A DNA stretch of 64,000 bases. Source: Bacillota bacterium (GTDB taxonomy: Bacteria; Bacillota; UBA4882; UBA8346). This document shows positions 1 through 8,699 of the stretch, one piece after another. Location: contig JAEYGI010000071.1 in NCBI GenBank assembly GCA_023402395.1, positions 8,786 through 72,785 on the forward strand, given 5' to 3'. Within the stretch, counting starts at the first letter, position 1. The number at the start of each line of letters is the position of its first letter. Under the pieces are notes generated by a model. That model was not told the DNA's origin, ran no database searches, and saw only the letters and a program-made list of their open reading frames with translations. The translations under genes were made by a program, and so were the position numbers.

Positions 1-1182
1 TATAATGTGACCATCTACCTCGCCTCCGATTCGAACCGAACCCCCGTCGCTTCAATTACCAATAATAATATTTATACCATTGAGTCCACGGGAGTAATCG
101 GAACCGCTCAAAAAACCGTTACCGTCTCCGTCAGTGTTACCGGCGGGGGCGGCAATAGCAATAGTGTTTTTAGCAAATACGCCACGTACTCAAAGGGAAA
201 TATCACCACCTGGGGATCGGGGGCGACCATCCGCGGCGATGTTGGAACCACCGGCAACACGGTCAGCATCGGTGGAACGGAGGATTATATATCCGGTACG
301 GTATATACCAAAAACGCACCAACCGGTTATTATCCAAAAGGTGAAGCCGGTTGGTATGAGCAAGTGGAAGAGGATACAATCGGCACACTTGAGGTAAAGA
401 TCCCTGAAATGCCGACGGTCACTCTTAGCAATCCGACTACTCTGCCGACGAACGCCGGCGGTCAATTATGGAATCAAACATCCACCCTTTCCAATAATGC
501 TTACTCCATTAATAGCTCATATACATTAAGCGGCACTTCAAGACTGACCGTCAACAACAGTAAACCGATTACCATGGTGATTAACGGCAATCTCAATTTA
601 ACCAACAGTTCTTCGATTGTAGCGAATACCGATGTCACCATCTATGTTGATGGAAACGTAACTTTAGACAATCACAGCTTCATCCAAGCCACCAACCATC
701 AATTGAATATTTACGCGACTGGAACCGTGCACCTTACCAATTACGCCACGATTGACAGTAATCATCTTACCATCCAAACAACCAGCACTAATTCTCCAGC
801 AGTGGAGTTAAATTCTAATAGTTCCATTAACGCCAATTCGTCAACCGCGATTAGCAAAATCTATTCGACCGGTAGTGTTAATTTGACCAATACCTCGAAG
901 ATCGGCGGAGCCGCGTCGATGGTGGTAACTGACAGTTATGTAAGTTTGACCAATAATGTTGATGCTCAAAATACGGTATTTATAGCCAACGCTCCTGATA
1001 AAAAATCTAATCTTTCCAACAACGTTAAACTTGCTGGTATTTACACCAACGGCAGTTTGAATATGGATAATTCCTTCTCCATTATCTACAAAGCCTCGGT
1101 GATGGAAAACTTAGGTCTCGCCGGAGGAGGAGGCTCCCCGCAATCCACCGCGGTTGTCGCTGGTTCATGGGAAACTCATTAA
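1..1182 (+). CDS. PilX-like pilus-associated surface protein, 5' end outside window
   Basis: The reading frame is open from the first base, so this is the C-terminal 393 residues of a longer protein. It is rich in Asn, Ser and Thr, and short strand-like segments such as LTNSSSIVANTDVTIYVDGN recur, suggesting a repetitive beta-solenoid or beta-sheet fold. It ends with a region (IYKASVMENLGLAGGGGS) resembling the DUF7305-type tails of proteins with a PilX N-terminus. Three prepilin-type genes follow, so I infer an exported minor pilin or pilus-tip protein. The N-terminal prepilin signal is not visible here. A terminator follows at once. Function is inferred mainly from context. Confidence 0.6.
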   Translation, partial: YNVTIYLASDSNRTPVASITNNNIYTIESTGVIGTAQKTVTVSVSVTGGGGNSNSVFSKYATYSKGNITTWGSGATIRGDVGTTGNTVSIGGTEDYISGTVYTKNAPTGYYPKGEAGWYEQVEEDTIGTLEVKIPEMPTVTLSNPTTLPTNAGGQLWNQTSTLSNNAYSINSSYTLSGTSRLTVNNSKPITMVINGNLNLTNSSSIVANTDVTIYVDGNVTLDNHSFIQATNHQLNIYATGTVHLTNYATIDSNHLTIQTTSTNSPAVELNSNSSINANSSTAISKIYSTGSVNLTNTSKIGGAASMVVTDSYVSLTNNVDAQNTVFIANAPDKKSNLSNNVKLAGIYTNGSLNMDNSFSIIYKASVMENLGLAGGGGSPQSTAVVAGSWETH

Positions 1183-1219
1183 ATCGTTATCACTCCCTCA
1201 AAGTTTTTCTCCATATATA

Positions 1220-1249
1220 ACAGAGCCTGCACGCGTGGCTCTGTTTTTG
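1220..1249 (+). terminator. Rho-independent terminator after the first pilus gene
   Basis: ACAGAGCC (1220-1227) pairs with GGCTCTGT (1237-1244) and is followed by a T run. It ends the upstream gene and separates it from the promoter of the next three. Confidence 0.8.
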
Positions 1250-1344
1250 TCTTGCAATATCGCCGCACATCATCCTTTTCAATGCGAGTAACGACGTGAT
1301 TGACTAATTTTATTATTTCTGGATTATTTTTTAACCGACCCCTA

Positions 1345-1374
1345 TTGTTTAACATAATTATTTTGGAGTATAAT
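1345..1374 (+). promoter_or_regulatory. Candidate SigA-type promoter of the minor pilin operon
   Basis: TTGTTT (1345-1350) and TATAAT (1369-1374) are separated by 18 bp, about 70 bp before the first minor pilin start. The remaining sequence between 1250 and 1442 shows no convincing gene. Confidence 0.45.
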
Positions 1375-1442
1375 GAAAATAGCAACTTTTCTAACAAAAG
1401 AACCCATGCTCCACAACTTGGACGTTATGAGAAGGAGGCTTT

Positions 1443-1853
1443 GTGAATTTGTTTCACAATGAAAAAGGAGTCGCTTTAATTGAGATATTGATTGCCTCGA
1501 TATTAATATTAATCATAACCATTACAACCATGAACGCCTTACGCCAAACGATTGTAGCCTCCAATAACAGCAATCAAAATACAGCTGCGGTCAACCTTGC
1601 CCGGCAACGGATAGAGGAGATTAAGCGATATGAGTCACTCAACCTAAGCGATCCGGATTGGCGGAATTACCTAAATGCCTTGCCGACAAGCCTAGAGGTT
1701 GACGGTAAACCCTATACGGTCGCCACGGAATTTTTATCTTCATCCGACATCAGCGGTCTCCCCAACACGGTAAACGCGGTACGGATTACTGTTTCATGGG
1801 AGTACGCCGGTCAAACCGAAGCGGTTTCATATATCACCTATTATTTAAAATAA
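1443..1853 (+). CDS. PilV-like type IV minor pilin
   Basis: A 136-residue prepilin-like protein. The N-terminus has a short leader, the prepilin peptidase motif KG-VALIE (Gly at -1, Glu at +5) and a hydrophobic helix of about 20 residues. A small variable C-terminal domain follows, as in PilV/GspI-type minor pilins. It starts at GTG, 4 bp after a very strong ribosome site (AGAAGGAGG). It is the first of three closely spaced genes (17 bp to the next). The likely role is a minor pilin that primes pilus assembly, processed by the PilD encoded near 10.5-11.2 kb. Confidence 0.75.
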   Translation: MNLFHNEKGVALIEILIASILILIITITTMNALRQTIVASNNSNQNTAAVNLARQRIEEIKRYESLNLSDPDWRNYLNALPTSLEVDGKPYTVATEFLSSSDISGLPNTVNAVRITVSWEYAGQTEAVSYITYYLK

Positions 1854-1869
1854 ATCGGTAGGGAGCGAC

Positions 1870-2343
1870 ATGAAACTAACGCTGCGAAATTCCCGGGGGT
1901 TTACTATAATTGAAATTTTGATCAGCATAGCTGTTCTATCGGTGGTCGTTTTAGGGATAACCTTTGCCCTTAATCAATATTTTAAGGCAAGCGCCCATAC
2001 AATAACCGCTTTGACTAATTCCCGCTCCGCCAACGCGATACTCACTCGAATCGCCGATGAAGTAAAATACGCCACCGAAATTATAATGCCGGCACTTCCG
2101 GACGGCGACTCCCTGGATTTTAAAAATGAAAACGGAAATGACCGGCGCTTTTTCATCGACAATCATAACCTCTATTTCAATAATGGCGTATCTAATGTTT
2201 TAATCTCCGGCAATGTTAAGAGCATTCAATTTAACATTGATAATAATGACAGTAAAATCGTAACCATCGGTTTGGTCATAACCAACGGTCACATCGATTA
2301 CTCCCTTACTACCACGGTACGATTAATGAATGGAAGCGAGTGA
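1870..2343 (+). CDS. PilW-like type IV minor pilin
   Basis: A 157-residue prepilin-like protein with the cleavage motif RG-FTIIEIL, followed by a hydrophobic helix and a globular C-terminal domain of about 110 residues. Size and position resemble PilW/GspJ-type minor pilins. The ATG follows a GGGAG ribosome site. Its stop codon overlaps the start region of the next gene, so the three genes are probably co-translated. It is assumed to be processed by PilD and inserted into the pilus; the PilW assignment rests on order and size, not on a specific motif. Confidence 0.7.
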   Translation: MKLTLRNSRGFTIIEILISIAVLSVVVLGITFALNQYFKASAHTITALTNSRSANAILTRIADEVKYATEIIMPALPDGDSLDFKNENGNDRRFFIDNHNLYFNNGVSNVLISGNVKSIQFNIDNNDSKIVTIGLVITNGHIDYSLTTTVRLMNGSE

Positions 2344-2348
2344 TACAA

Positions 2349-3641
2349 ATGAAGTCACTATCCAGTCAAAAAGGCTCAGCCATGGTTTTGGCCCTGATTT
2401 TACTGGCCGTATGCGGCACGGTGGTTATCGGAATCCTGGGTTTCGCCTCCGCTCAAACCCGCAATTTTCATTACAATCGCACGAAAATGGCGGCCCAATA
2501 TGTCGCCGAGGCCGGAGCGAAGACTGGAATTGCCAGATTGAATGGATTTCTCAGAACTAACAATAACATTATTTCCGACTCCAATATTAGTGCGTTAACT
2601 TTTTCCGGGTCTCCGGTCATTTTACCGAATGGCAGTTATGTATTAAACTATTCTCCTGATTTCAATTCACCCAGCCTGGTATCGCAAATCAATATTCGCT
2701 GTACCGGGACAGTTAATGGCGTCAGCTATACGGCCAAAGTCGCTTATGCCTTGCAAAACTCCACCCTTTATGTTCCCGGGCCGGGCGTGGTGGATCTTTT
2801 TAACGGGGCCACTTATTCCAGTTTGGATCCAGATAAAATACCAATCGGCGCTCAACAACCATGGACGGTCACCCCGGCGTCGGGAACGACCCCCGCGTCC
2901 GCCACTCCACCAACTCCCAAAAGCAAGCATTACCAAGTCAAATTCGGCGATAGAATGACCAAAGACTACTTTACAATTAACTATATCGGTTCCTGCTTAG
3001 CTAGTGAGACTATAGGAAATGGGAATTCCGGATACGGAATTTATTATGGGCTTAGCCCGGATTGCACTCCCGATAATCCCGACGGGTACGTATTTCAGTA
3101 CGACCCCGGGGCCGGAAGCAAAGGATCTTTTTTTGTAAAACGCGTTAAAGCCCGCGATTCCAATCCCGCCCAAGCTTCCGATAATGAATATAATTATGCC
3201 AAAAATGATTATTATGCAGGAACCGGACATTATGAAACACGCACCACAGGGTCAGGATGGAATAAAAAAACCGTCACGGTATGGGTCCAAGACATATCTC
3301 CCACGTCCGTGGATACTCCATTTCAACCCAGCACCCCAGCTAACAAGACTTGGGTTGCCTTACAAGGAAGAAATAATAGCCTTGAATCGGAAATGGGCCC
3401 TGGATTTGATATAAACGCTCCACATAAAATTACAATTGAAATTACTCCCGACTTACGGCACATCATCAGTTGCGACGGAGTAAAAATCCTAGATTTTGTG
3501 GACAATACCGCGGGGAAGATTACTTCCTTTGTGGGAACCAGCACCGGCTTGCGAAGCTGGAACGCTGAAGTCGGATTTTATAATAGTCCCAGCAGTTCAA
3601 TGAATCAAGGGCTAAACTCCTGGATTGTATGGCAAAAGTGA
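2349..3641 (+). CDS. PilX-like minor pilin with large C-terminal domain (possible pilus-tip adhesin)
   Basis: About 430 residues. The N-terminus (QKGSAMVLALILLAVCG) is a PilX-type class III prepilin signal, followed by the typical sequence AAQYVAEAGAK. Residues about 150-430 form an unusually large extracellular part whose end (IEITPDLRHIISCDGVKIL, then WNAEVGFYNS) resembles a concanavalin/LamG-like jelly roll. A GTG at 2340 is also in frame, but ATG 2349 has better spacing from GGAAGCGAG. It is the last gene of the operon. Large minor pilins of this kind sit at the pilus tip in other systems; adhesion is inference. Confidence 0.65.
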   Translation: MKSLSSQKGSAMVLALILLAVCGTVVIGILGFASAQTRNFHYNRTKMAAQYVAEAGAKTGIARLNGFLRTNNNIISDSNISALTFSGSPVILPNGSYVLNYSPDFNSPSLVSQINIRCTGTVNGVSYTAKVAYALQNSTLYVPGPGVVDLFNGATYSSLDPDKIPIGAQQPWTVTPASGTTPASATPPTPKSKHYQVKFGDRMTKDYFTINYIGSCLASETIGNGNSGYGIYYGLSPDCTPDNPDGYVFQYDPGAGSKGSFFVKRVKARDSNPAQASDNEYNYAKNDYYAGTGHYETRTTGSGWNKKTVTVWVQDISPTSVDTPFQPSTPANKTWVALQGRNNSLESEMGPGFDINAPHKITIEITPDLRHIISCDGVKILDFVDNTAGKITSFVGTSTGLRSWNAEVGFYNSPSSSMNQGLNSWIVWQK

Positions 3642-3699
3642 CAATCATAAATTTATTGTAGCCGCTGTCGTGCGGAAGTAATCCTGTTTTCATAAGGCA

Positions 3700-3735
3700 A
3701 TAAAAAAACCTGCTTAAGCAGGTTTTTTTATTGCC
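3700..3735. terminator. Bidirectional terminator
   Basis: AAAAAACCTGC (to 3712) and GCAGGTTTTTT flank a four-base loop, giving T tracts in both directions. It serves the minor pilin operon (+) and the converging ABC permease (-). Confidence 0.85.
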
Positions 3736-3738
3736 TTG

Positions 3739-4494
3739 TTATTGTTTCAGTCCCCACCGTTCTCTTATCGCCGACTCAAACTTAGCGAAAACCGTCCGGT
3801 CGATCACCAGCCCAATGGCGATCAAAATCAGCATCACCGCCACCACCCGGTTCATGTCGTTCAGTTCCCGGCCCATCATCAATAACTGGCCCAATCCGAC
3901 GCTGACAAAGAGCAATTCGCCGGCCATCAGCGAGCGCCAGGCAAAGGACCAGCCTTGCTTTAACCCGCTGACGATGCTCGGCAATGCGGCCGGGATTAAA
4001 ACCGTCCGCAGCAATTGCCACCCTTTGGCGCCCATGTTCCGTCCCACCTTCAGATAGATCGGAGGGATCGACTTTACGCCGCTGTCAGTCGACATGGTAA
4101 TTGAAAGCAGTGCGCCCATGATGACCACAAAGATGATTGCCCGTTCGTTCAAGCCAAACCAGAGGATGGCCATGGGCAGCCAACAGACGCTGGGCAATGT
4201 TTGCAAGCCCACCACCAGTGACCCAAGCGTGTCATCCAGCCATTGACTTCTCCCAATGGCGAAGCCAATGGTCATTCCCAAGACAATCGAGATTCCGTAG
4301 CCGATTAGGATTCGTTTCAAGCTGATCAACGTTCCAATGAGGAAGCAGCCGTCCGCAAAACCGTCCACCATGCTGCTGAATACGCCTTGAGGAGATGGAA
4401 TCATATATTCCGGCCAAATCCTCGCCTCCGTAATCAAGTGCCAGACCAGGATAAAGCCAAGATAAAACAATATGCGGTTAACTGTCTTGTTCAC
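3739..4494 (-). CDS. ABC transporter permease, nitrate/sulfonate/taurine (SsuC/TauC) type
   Basis: About 251 residues with roughly six membrane helices and the cytoplasmic EAA-type loop (NMGAKGWQLLRTVLIPAALP) of binding-protein-dependent permeases. Similarity is to the SsuC/TauC/NrtB group, which imports sulfonates, taurine, nitrate, thiamine precursors or bicarbonate. I place the start at GTG 4494, which has GGAGG 8 bp upstream and overlaps the ATPase gene by 17 bp; longer in-frame starts lie inside the ATPase gene. No periplasmic binding protein gene is adjacent, so the substrate cannot be assigned. Confidence 0.8.
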   Translation of the reverse strand: MNKTVNRILFYLGFILVWHLITEARIWPEYMIPSPQGVFSSMVDGFADGCFLIGTLISLKRILIGYGISIVLGMTIGFAIGRSQWLDDTLGSLVVGLQTLPSVCWLPMAILWFGLNERAIIFVVIMGALLSITMSTDSGVKSIPPIYLKVGRNMGAKGWQLLRTVLIPAALPSIVSGLKQGWSFAWRSLMAGELLFVSVGLGQLLMMGRELNDMNRVVAVMLILIAIGLVIDRTVFAKFESAIRERWGLKQ

Positions 4495-5374
4495 GCTCCG
4501 ACCCTCCATGGTATTCCTTGCGGTCGATGGCGCAGAGCTCATTGATGATCTCCCGCCGGACCTCCTTGATTTCGGGATCATTCAATTGGCGCGGGTAGTC
4601 CGGTCCGACCCGGAATTCCCGCTTGATCCGGCCCGGATTGGGGGCCATCACCAGAATCCTGTCACTGAGCAGGAGCGCTTCCTCGATGTTGTGTGAAATC
4701 AAGAGGATGGTTTTAGAGGTCTGACGCCGGATCTCCAGCAGTAATTCATACATCTCCTTCCGGGTTTGAATATCCAAAGCCGCGAAGGGTTCATCCATCA
4801 ACAGCAACTCAGGCTCCATGACCAGCGCTCTGGCCAGCACCACCCGCTGCTTCATTCCGCCGGAGAGTTGATGAACCAGTGACTCCTTGAATTGGCTCAA
4901 CTTGACCAGCTGCAGATACTCGTCAATCTTTTGCTGATATTGCTCCCGTGGCATTTTCCGTAAATTTAAGCCGTAACCGACATTATCGGCCACATTCAGC
5001 CAGGGAAAGAGCGAGGGTTCTTGAAAGACCATCAAATAGCGGGGTTTTAAGCTATCCTCTTCTTCAGCGAAAGGGGCTCTGATCTCCCCGCGATCCGGTT
5101 TCTCGAACCCGGCGATAATATTCAAAAGGGTCGTCTTGCCGCAGCCGGACGGACCCAGGATACAAACCAATTCCCCGCGATGGATGGTAATATTGATATC
5201 TTCCAGCACTTGCAGCTTGCCGGCGCTGACGGCAAACGATTTACAAAGCTTGCGAATGGCCAGTTTAACCTGAGACTGATGCCGGCCTGCCTCATCCCTG
5301 GGATTCGCCGGAGCGAGAGAGCCGATGCAGGATGGAATCGGTTCCACGGCAATATTGTTTTCGGCGATATACAT
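4478..5374 (-). CDS. ABC transporter ATPase, SsuB/TauB type
   Basis: A 298-residue ATPase with Walker A GPSGCGKTT, Q-loop VFQEPSLFPW, signature LSGGMKQR, Walker B LLMDEPFAALD and the switch His in LLISHNIEEA. This pattern is typical of ATPases paired with SsuC/TauC permeases. About 35 residues precede the first strand, slightly longer than usual. The ATG follows GAGGTG. It is first in a two-gene operon with the overlapping permease gene and should energise import through it. The usual partner binding protein (SsuA/TauA) is missing from both sides. Confidence 0.85.
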   Translation of the reverse strand: MYIAENNIAVEPIPSCIGSLAPANPRDEAGRHQSQVKLAIRKLCKSFAVSAGKLQVLEDINITIHRGELVCILGPSGCGKTTLLNIIAGFEKPDRGEIRAPFAEEEDSLKPRYLMVFQEPSLFPWLNVADNVGYGLNLRKMPREQYQQKIDEYLQLVKLSQFKESLVHQLSGGMKQRVVLARALVMEPELLLMDEPFAALDIQTRKEMYELLLEIRRQTSKTILLISHNIEEALLLSDRILVMAPNPGRIKREFRVGPDYPRQLNDPEIKEVRREIINELCAIDRKEYHGGSEREQDS

Positions 5375-5487
5375 CCGTTACACCTCGCGTATCATGATTG
5401 CTTACTGCCAAATCAGTATACAATATACTGCGATTGGGACTAAAGAGTGTCTTGTCCGATTGGAAAAGCGCACTTCCGAAACAAAAA

Positions 5488-5526
5488 CAAAAAGAACCGT
5501 TGCCGGGCAACGGTTCTTTTTGTTTG
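5488..5526 (-). terminator. Terminator of the pilMNOPQ operon
   Basis: AAAGAACCGTTGCC and GGCAACGGTTCTTT form a near-perfect stem with T-rich sequence on both sides. It lies just after the secretin stop codon at 5540 on the - strand. Confidence 0.85.
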
Positions 5527-5539
5527 AAACGGCTACAAC

Positions 5540-7528
5540 TTAGAAATTTTTATTGACGACTTTTTCCGTGGATACCGGCAAAATAATTATCTGGCCGATC
5601 TCAAGCTTAGATACATCGGTAATGTTATTTAACGCCTGGAGCGTCTCCAGCGGCACATCGTAGCGTTTGGCAACCCGCCACAGGGTCTCTTTGGCTTTTA
5701 GCTGATACAAATGATCCTTGGGAATGCGTATCGATAAGATCTGACCGGACTTTACCATTTCATTGGGCTTCAAACCGTTTTCCCGCCGGATCCCGTCAAC
5801 CGTAACTCCATATTTCCTAGCGAAGCTGAACAAGGTATCTCCCGGTTTGACCTTCAACTTAACGATCAGGTCCGACGAGCCGATCGACTCATCGGGTAAT
5901 GCCACCGCAGCGGGTTCCGGGCTCGCGGCGGGCGGAGTTTCCGCTACCAACTCCGGCAATTCCATGTTCTCCTTGATCTCGACCGGAGCCTCGGAAACTA
6001 CCTTAATTTCATCTGACTCACCGGTAATTTTGTCTTTGGCTTCGTTATCCCCGGCGTTGGATGAGACTGGATTGGCTCCGGAGATATTGACGATCGGCAT
6101 CGAATCGATAGTGTCCTGCGTTTCTGTCTTGCCAAGCGGCTCGGGATTTGGGTTGTTTTCAGCCATGATCGCGGCGCTGTTAACAGAGGACTCAGATTTA
6201 ACATCAGCCTCCGCGAATGTTGGCGCCGGATTAAGGCTTGGCGGTGGGGTCGATGCTGTCTCCGGATTGGTCGTTCCCGCGATCGGCAATTCAGAAAGTT
6301 TAACTTCGGCCTGAGGCCGAAGCAGCGGCTCCGAAGCTCCCGACGTTCTTTCGGCATTGGAATACCGGATAATCCGTGGTGTCAGGAAAATGCAAAGCTC
6401 GGTATCCTCATTTTCATCCTTTTTATTTTGAAATAACCGTCCAAACAGTGGGATTTTCGAAAATCCGGGAACCTTGGTCGTCCCCTTTGAGTCTCTGGTC
6501 AAATTCAATCCCGAGAGAACGAAAGTTTCTCCCTCTTTGAGTCGTATTACCGAACTGGACTCCCGAGTGCGGATTAAAGGAACATCCCCGCCGTCTCCGG
6601 ATGTCTTCCATTCAGTAATTGAACTTACACCGGCATTTACCGTCACAGTAACCGTATTATTCTCATTGATACGGGGAGTAACTTCCAACAAGGTTCCGAC
6701 CTCAATATAGTTGACCGTGTATTCAATGCCGTCATTCGTTTGGCTGCTTGTAATCACCGGTACCTTGTCGCCGATGAAGATTTTGCCCTTTTGGCTGTCA
6801 GTAGTGGAAATATTGGGACTAGCTAGCAGCCAGGCTTTGTTTTGTTCCTCCAGCATTTGCAAGGTTGCTGTCGTGGTCACCTTAAAATTAAGTTCCGAAC
6901 TGAGCGAATTAAAGGACCAATTCAAACCCAGGTCTTTGCCAGCGGTTTTCGAGATTTCCTCCACCCGGGCTTCGATGTTGATCTGCGGCATCTCCTGATC
7001 CAACCGGGCGATCAATTCTCCGATGTTTTGGTGTTCCAGAATGCTGGCCTTGATCGTCAGTTGATTGGTCCGCTTGTCGATGCCGATCTGATCAGTAGGT
7101 ATCGTCACTTTCAATGCAGTAACGATCTGATCGGTTTGGGCGTACCGGAGCTGATAAATTTTAGTCTCTTTCATAATAAAACTGTCAAAGGTCTTTTCAT
7201 TGCCGATAATAACCGTCCGGGAACCGGGTACCCACCGGAAGGAATGCCCATGAGTCTGCGCTAACAGTTCAAGGGCTTCCTTCACCGTCAACCCCTTTTT
7301 CAATTTAATCGTGACCGGTCCTTGCACCGTCGGGTCGAGTAAAATATTGAGATCCCCCAGTTCGGCCAAGCTCCGGAAAACATCCCGGATGTCAGTCTCG
7401 ACCACATCAAGATCGTTCAATGCCGGGGTAACGATCTCCTCACCATGAACCAAAGAAGGCAACAGACCGATACTTAGAATGATTAAAAACGCCAGACACA
7501 CTATTCTTTTCCGGATCATCCAACTCAT
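5540..7528 (-). CDS. pilQ: Type IV pilus secretin PilQ with two C-terminal LysM domains
   Basis: About 662 residues. A signal peptide is followed by an STN/N0 domain (about 35-90), secretin N-domains (about 100-180) and the secretin domain (about 210-390) with the family signature KVPGFSKIPLFGRLF. A Pro/Glu/Thr-rich linker of roughly 140 residues leads to two LysM modules (VKPGDTLFSFARKYGV and LKAKETLWRVAKRYDVP). Secretins form the outer-membrane pore for the pilus, so this implies a diderm envelope. Peptidoglycan-binding modules usually lie N-terminal in PilQ (AMIN); their place at the C-terminus is unusual. ATG 7528 overlaps the upstream stop (ATGA). Last gene of the pilM operon. Confidence 0.88.
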   Translation of the reverse strand: MSWMIRKRIVCLAFLIILSIGLLPSLVHGEEIVTPALNDLDVVETDIRDVFRSLAELGDLNILLDPTVQGPVTIKLKKGLTVKEALELLAQTHGHSFRWVPGSRTVIIGNEKTFDSFIMKETKIYQLRYAQTDQIVTALKVTIPTDQIGIDKRTNQLTIKASILEHQNIGELIARLDQEMPQINIEARVEEISKTAGKDLGLNWSFNSLSSELNFKVTTTATLQMLEEQNKAWLLASPNISTTDSQKGKIFIGDKVPVITSSQTNDGIEYTVNYIEVGTLLEVTPRINENNTVTVTVNAGVSSITEWKTSGDGGDVPLIRTRESSSVIRLKEGETFVLSGLNLTRDSKGTTKVPGFSKIPLFGRLFQNKKDENEDTELCIFLTPRIIRYSNAERTSGASEPLLRPQAEVKLSELPIAGTTNPETASTPPPSLNPAPTFAEADVKSESSVNSAAIMAENNPNPEPLGKTETQDTIDSMPIVNISGANPVSSNAGDNEAKDKITGESDEIKVVSEAPVEIKENMELPELVAETPPAASPEPAAVALPDESIGSSDLIVKLKVKPGDTLFSFARKYGVTVDGIRRENGLKPNEMVKSGQILSIRIPKDHLYQLKAKETLWRVAKRYDVPLETLQALNNITDVSKLEIGQIIILPVSTEKVVNKNF

Positions 7529-8133
7529 TTTCCGGCATCCCCCTTGGTCCTGACCACTTTCAGTTGATTGGTGGCCGAATTGAATAGAAAAGCATCCCGC
7601 TCGATAGCGGTCAAACAATACTCGGTGCCCGGAAGTTGCTGGCCGGGCAGAAGCAGGTACGTTTTATTCAGATAACCGACCAGCGCCACCCTTTTCCCTT
7701 GGCTGCTGACAACGCCTTTCCAGATAATCTCCGGCTCCGGTGGCTTGGATTTGACCGGCTCTGGAGTCGCTACCGGCTTTTGGGGCTCTACTGGCCGAAA
7801 TAGCGGTTGAGCCGGCTTTTGTTCCCTCGGCGACTTATCATTTTCAAACGCCAGCTTTGGAGGCAAAAACGGATCGCGATCCAAGCCATCCGCCACAGGA
7901 ACTAAACCCTTCATTCCAGAACCGGGTGAAGCTGAAATAACCCGCGTCCGTTCACCCGGAACCGGACTTACGTCAGCCGTTGGTTTCGCCGGAGCCACCA
8001 ATATCGGTTCCGGAGCGCCGGTGGGCATCAAGTACATAGCTGCCACGCCGATAATCGCCAGTGCCAGCGTTATTAACACAACCGGCGAAGTTAAAATACT
8101 CCTTTGTCCGTTCTCCTGATCAGTTTTTCTCAT
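7525..8133 (-). CDS. PilP-like pilus assembly protein
   Basis: A 202-residue protein with one N-terminal membrane helix (about 14-36), a Pro-rich stretch (40-130) containing the DPFLPP motif typical of PilP/GspC-like proteins, and a small C-terminal beta domain (about 135-195) resembling a PilP/HR fold. PilP links the inner-membrane PilMNO complex to PilQ. It overlaps pilO by 4 bp and pilQ by 4 bp, so translation is coupled. Sequence identity to classical lipoprotein PilP is low and there is no lipobox; the call relies on position between pilO and pilQ and on the domain pattern. Confidence 0.65.
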   Translation of the reverse strand: MRKTDQENGQRSILTSPVVLITLALAIIGVAAMYLMPTGAPEPILVAPAKPTADVSPVPGERTRVISASPGSGMKGLVPVADGLDRDPFLPPKLAFENDKSPREQKPAQPLFRPVEPQKPVATPEPVKSKPPEPEIIWKGVVSSQGKRVALVGYLNKTYLLLPGQQLPGTEYCLTAIERDAFLFNSATNQLKVVRTKGDAGK

Positions 8134-8699
8134 GGCTTCACCTTTTCCGGAGGCGCGTTAATCACCAAATGCAAAACCAGGCCGATATCCAGGATGTAGT
8201 CTTGGTTTTCATCATCCGGAAATGAGTTTACCGTCAATTCGGAAACGGCGATCATCCGGCTTCCTTTGGGCAGTTCATCCAGAAAATCCAGCAACCCTTG
8301 ATAGTCGCCGCTGAGATTCAGGCGCCATTGGCAGAAGAGGTATCCTGGCAATTCCGGTTTGCGTATCGGCTCCGGATCAAGCGTGCAGGATTTAACGGTA
8401 ACCTCCGCTTCATCTCCCAATCGTTCCAGCTCGATCACAAATTGGGCTTGCTCCTCTTTGGAGGGGATATAGGATGCCATTCGCCGCCCCTCGGCTTCGA
8501 ACTCGAGGCTTTTGGCTTTAAGCTCTTCTAACAGTTTTACTTTGGCGACCGCGGCGGCAATCGCCACCTTGTCCTTTTCGATCGCCGCATTCAGCGTCCG
8601 GTTTTGCTGGGAAAAGACAAACCAGGCATATCCCGCTCCGCTTAGGAGTAGAACCGCCAAAATGTACAAACCAATGTCCAGAGGCTTAATTTTGGCCAT
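8130..8699 (-). CDS. pilO: Type IV pilus assembly protein PilO
   Basis: A 189-residue inner-membrane protein with one N-terminal transmembrane helix (about 8-28), a coiled-coil region (about 35-75) and a C-terminal ferredoxin-like domain (about 80-180) containing YQGLLDFLDELPKGSRMIAV, the pattern expected of PilO/GspM-like proteins. PilO forms a heterodimer with PilN in the alignment subcomplex between PilM and the secretin. Its start overlaps the end of pilN by 14 bp and its stop overlaps the PilP-like gene by 4 bp. Confidence 0.85.
   Translation of the reverse strand: MAKIKPLDIGLYILAVLLLSGAGYAWFVFSQQNRTLNAAIEKDKVAIAAAVAKVKLLEELKAKSLEFEAEGRRMASYIPSKEEQAQFVIELERLGDEAEVTVKSCTLDPEPIRKPELPGYLFCQWRLNLSGDYQGLLDFLDELPKGSRMIAVSELTVNSFPDDENQDYILDIGLVLHLVINAPPEKVKP

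Noticed and set aside
1179..1397. 72-residue open frame on the - strand after the first pilus gene
   Set aside because: It runs through a terminator hairpin and the promoter of the minor pilin operon, and shows no family resemblance.
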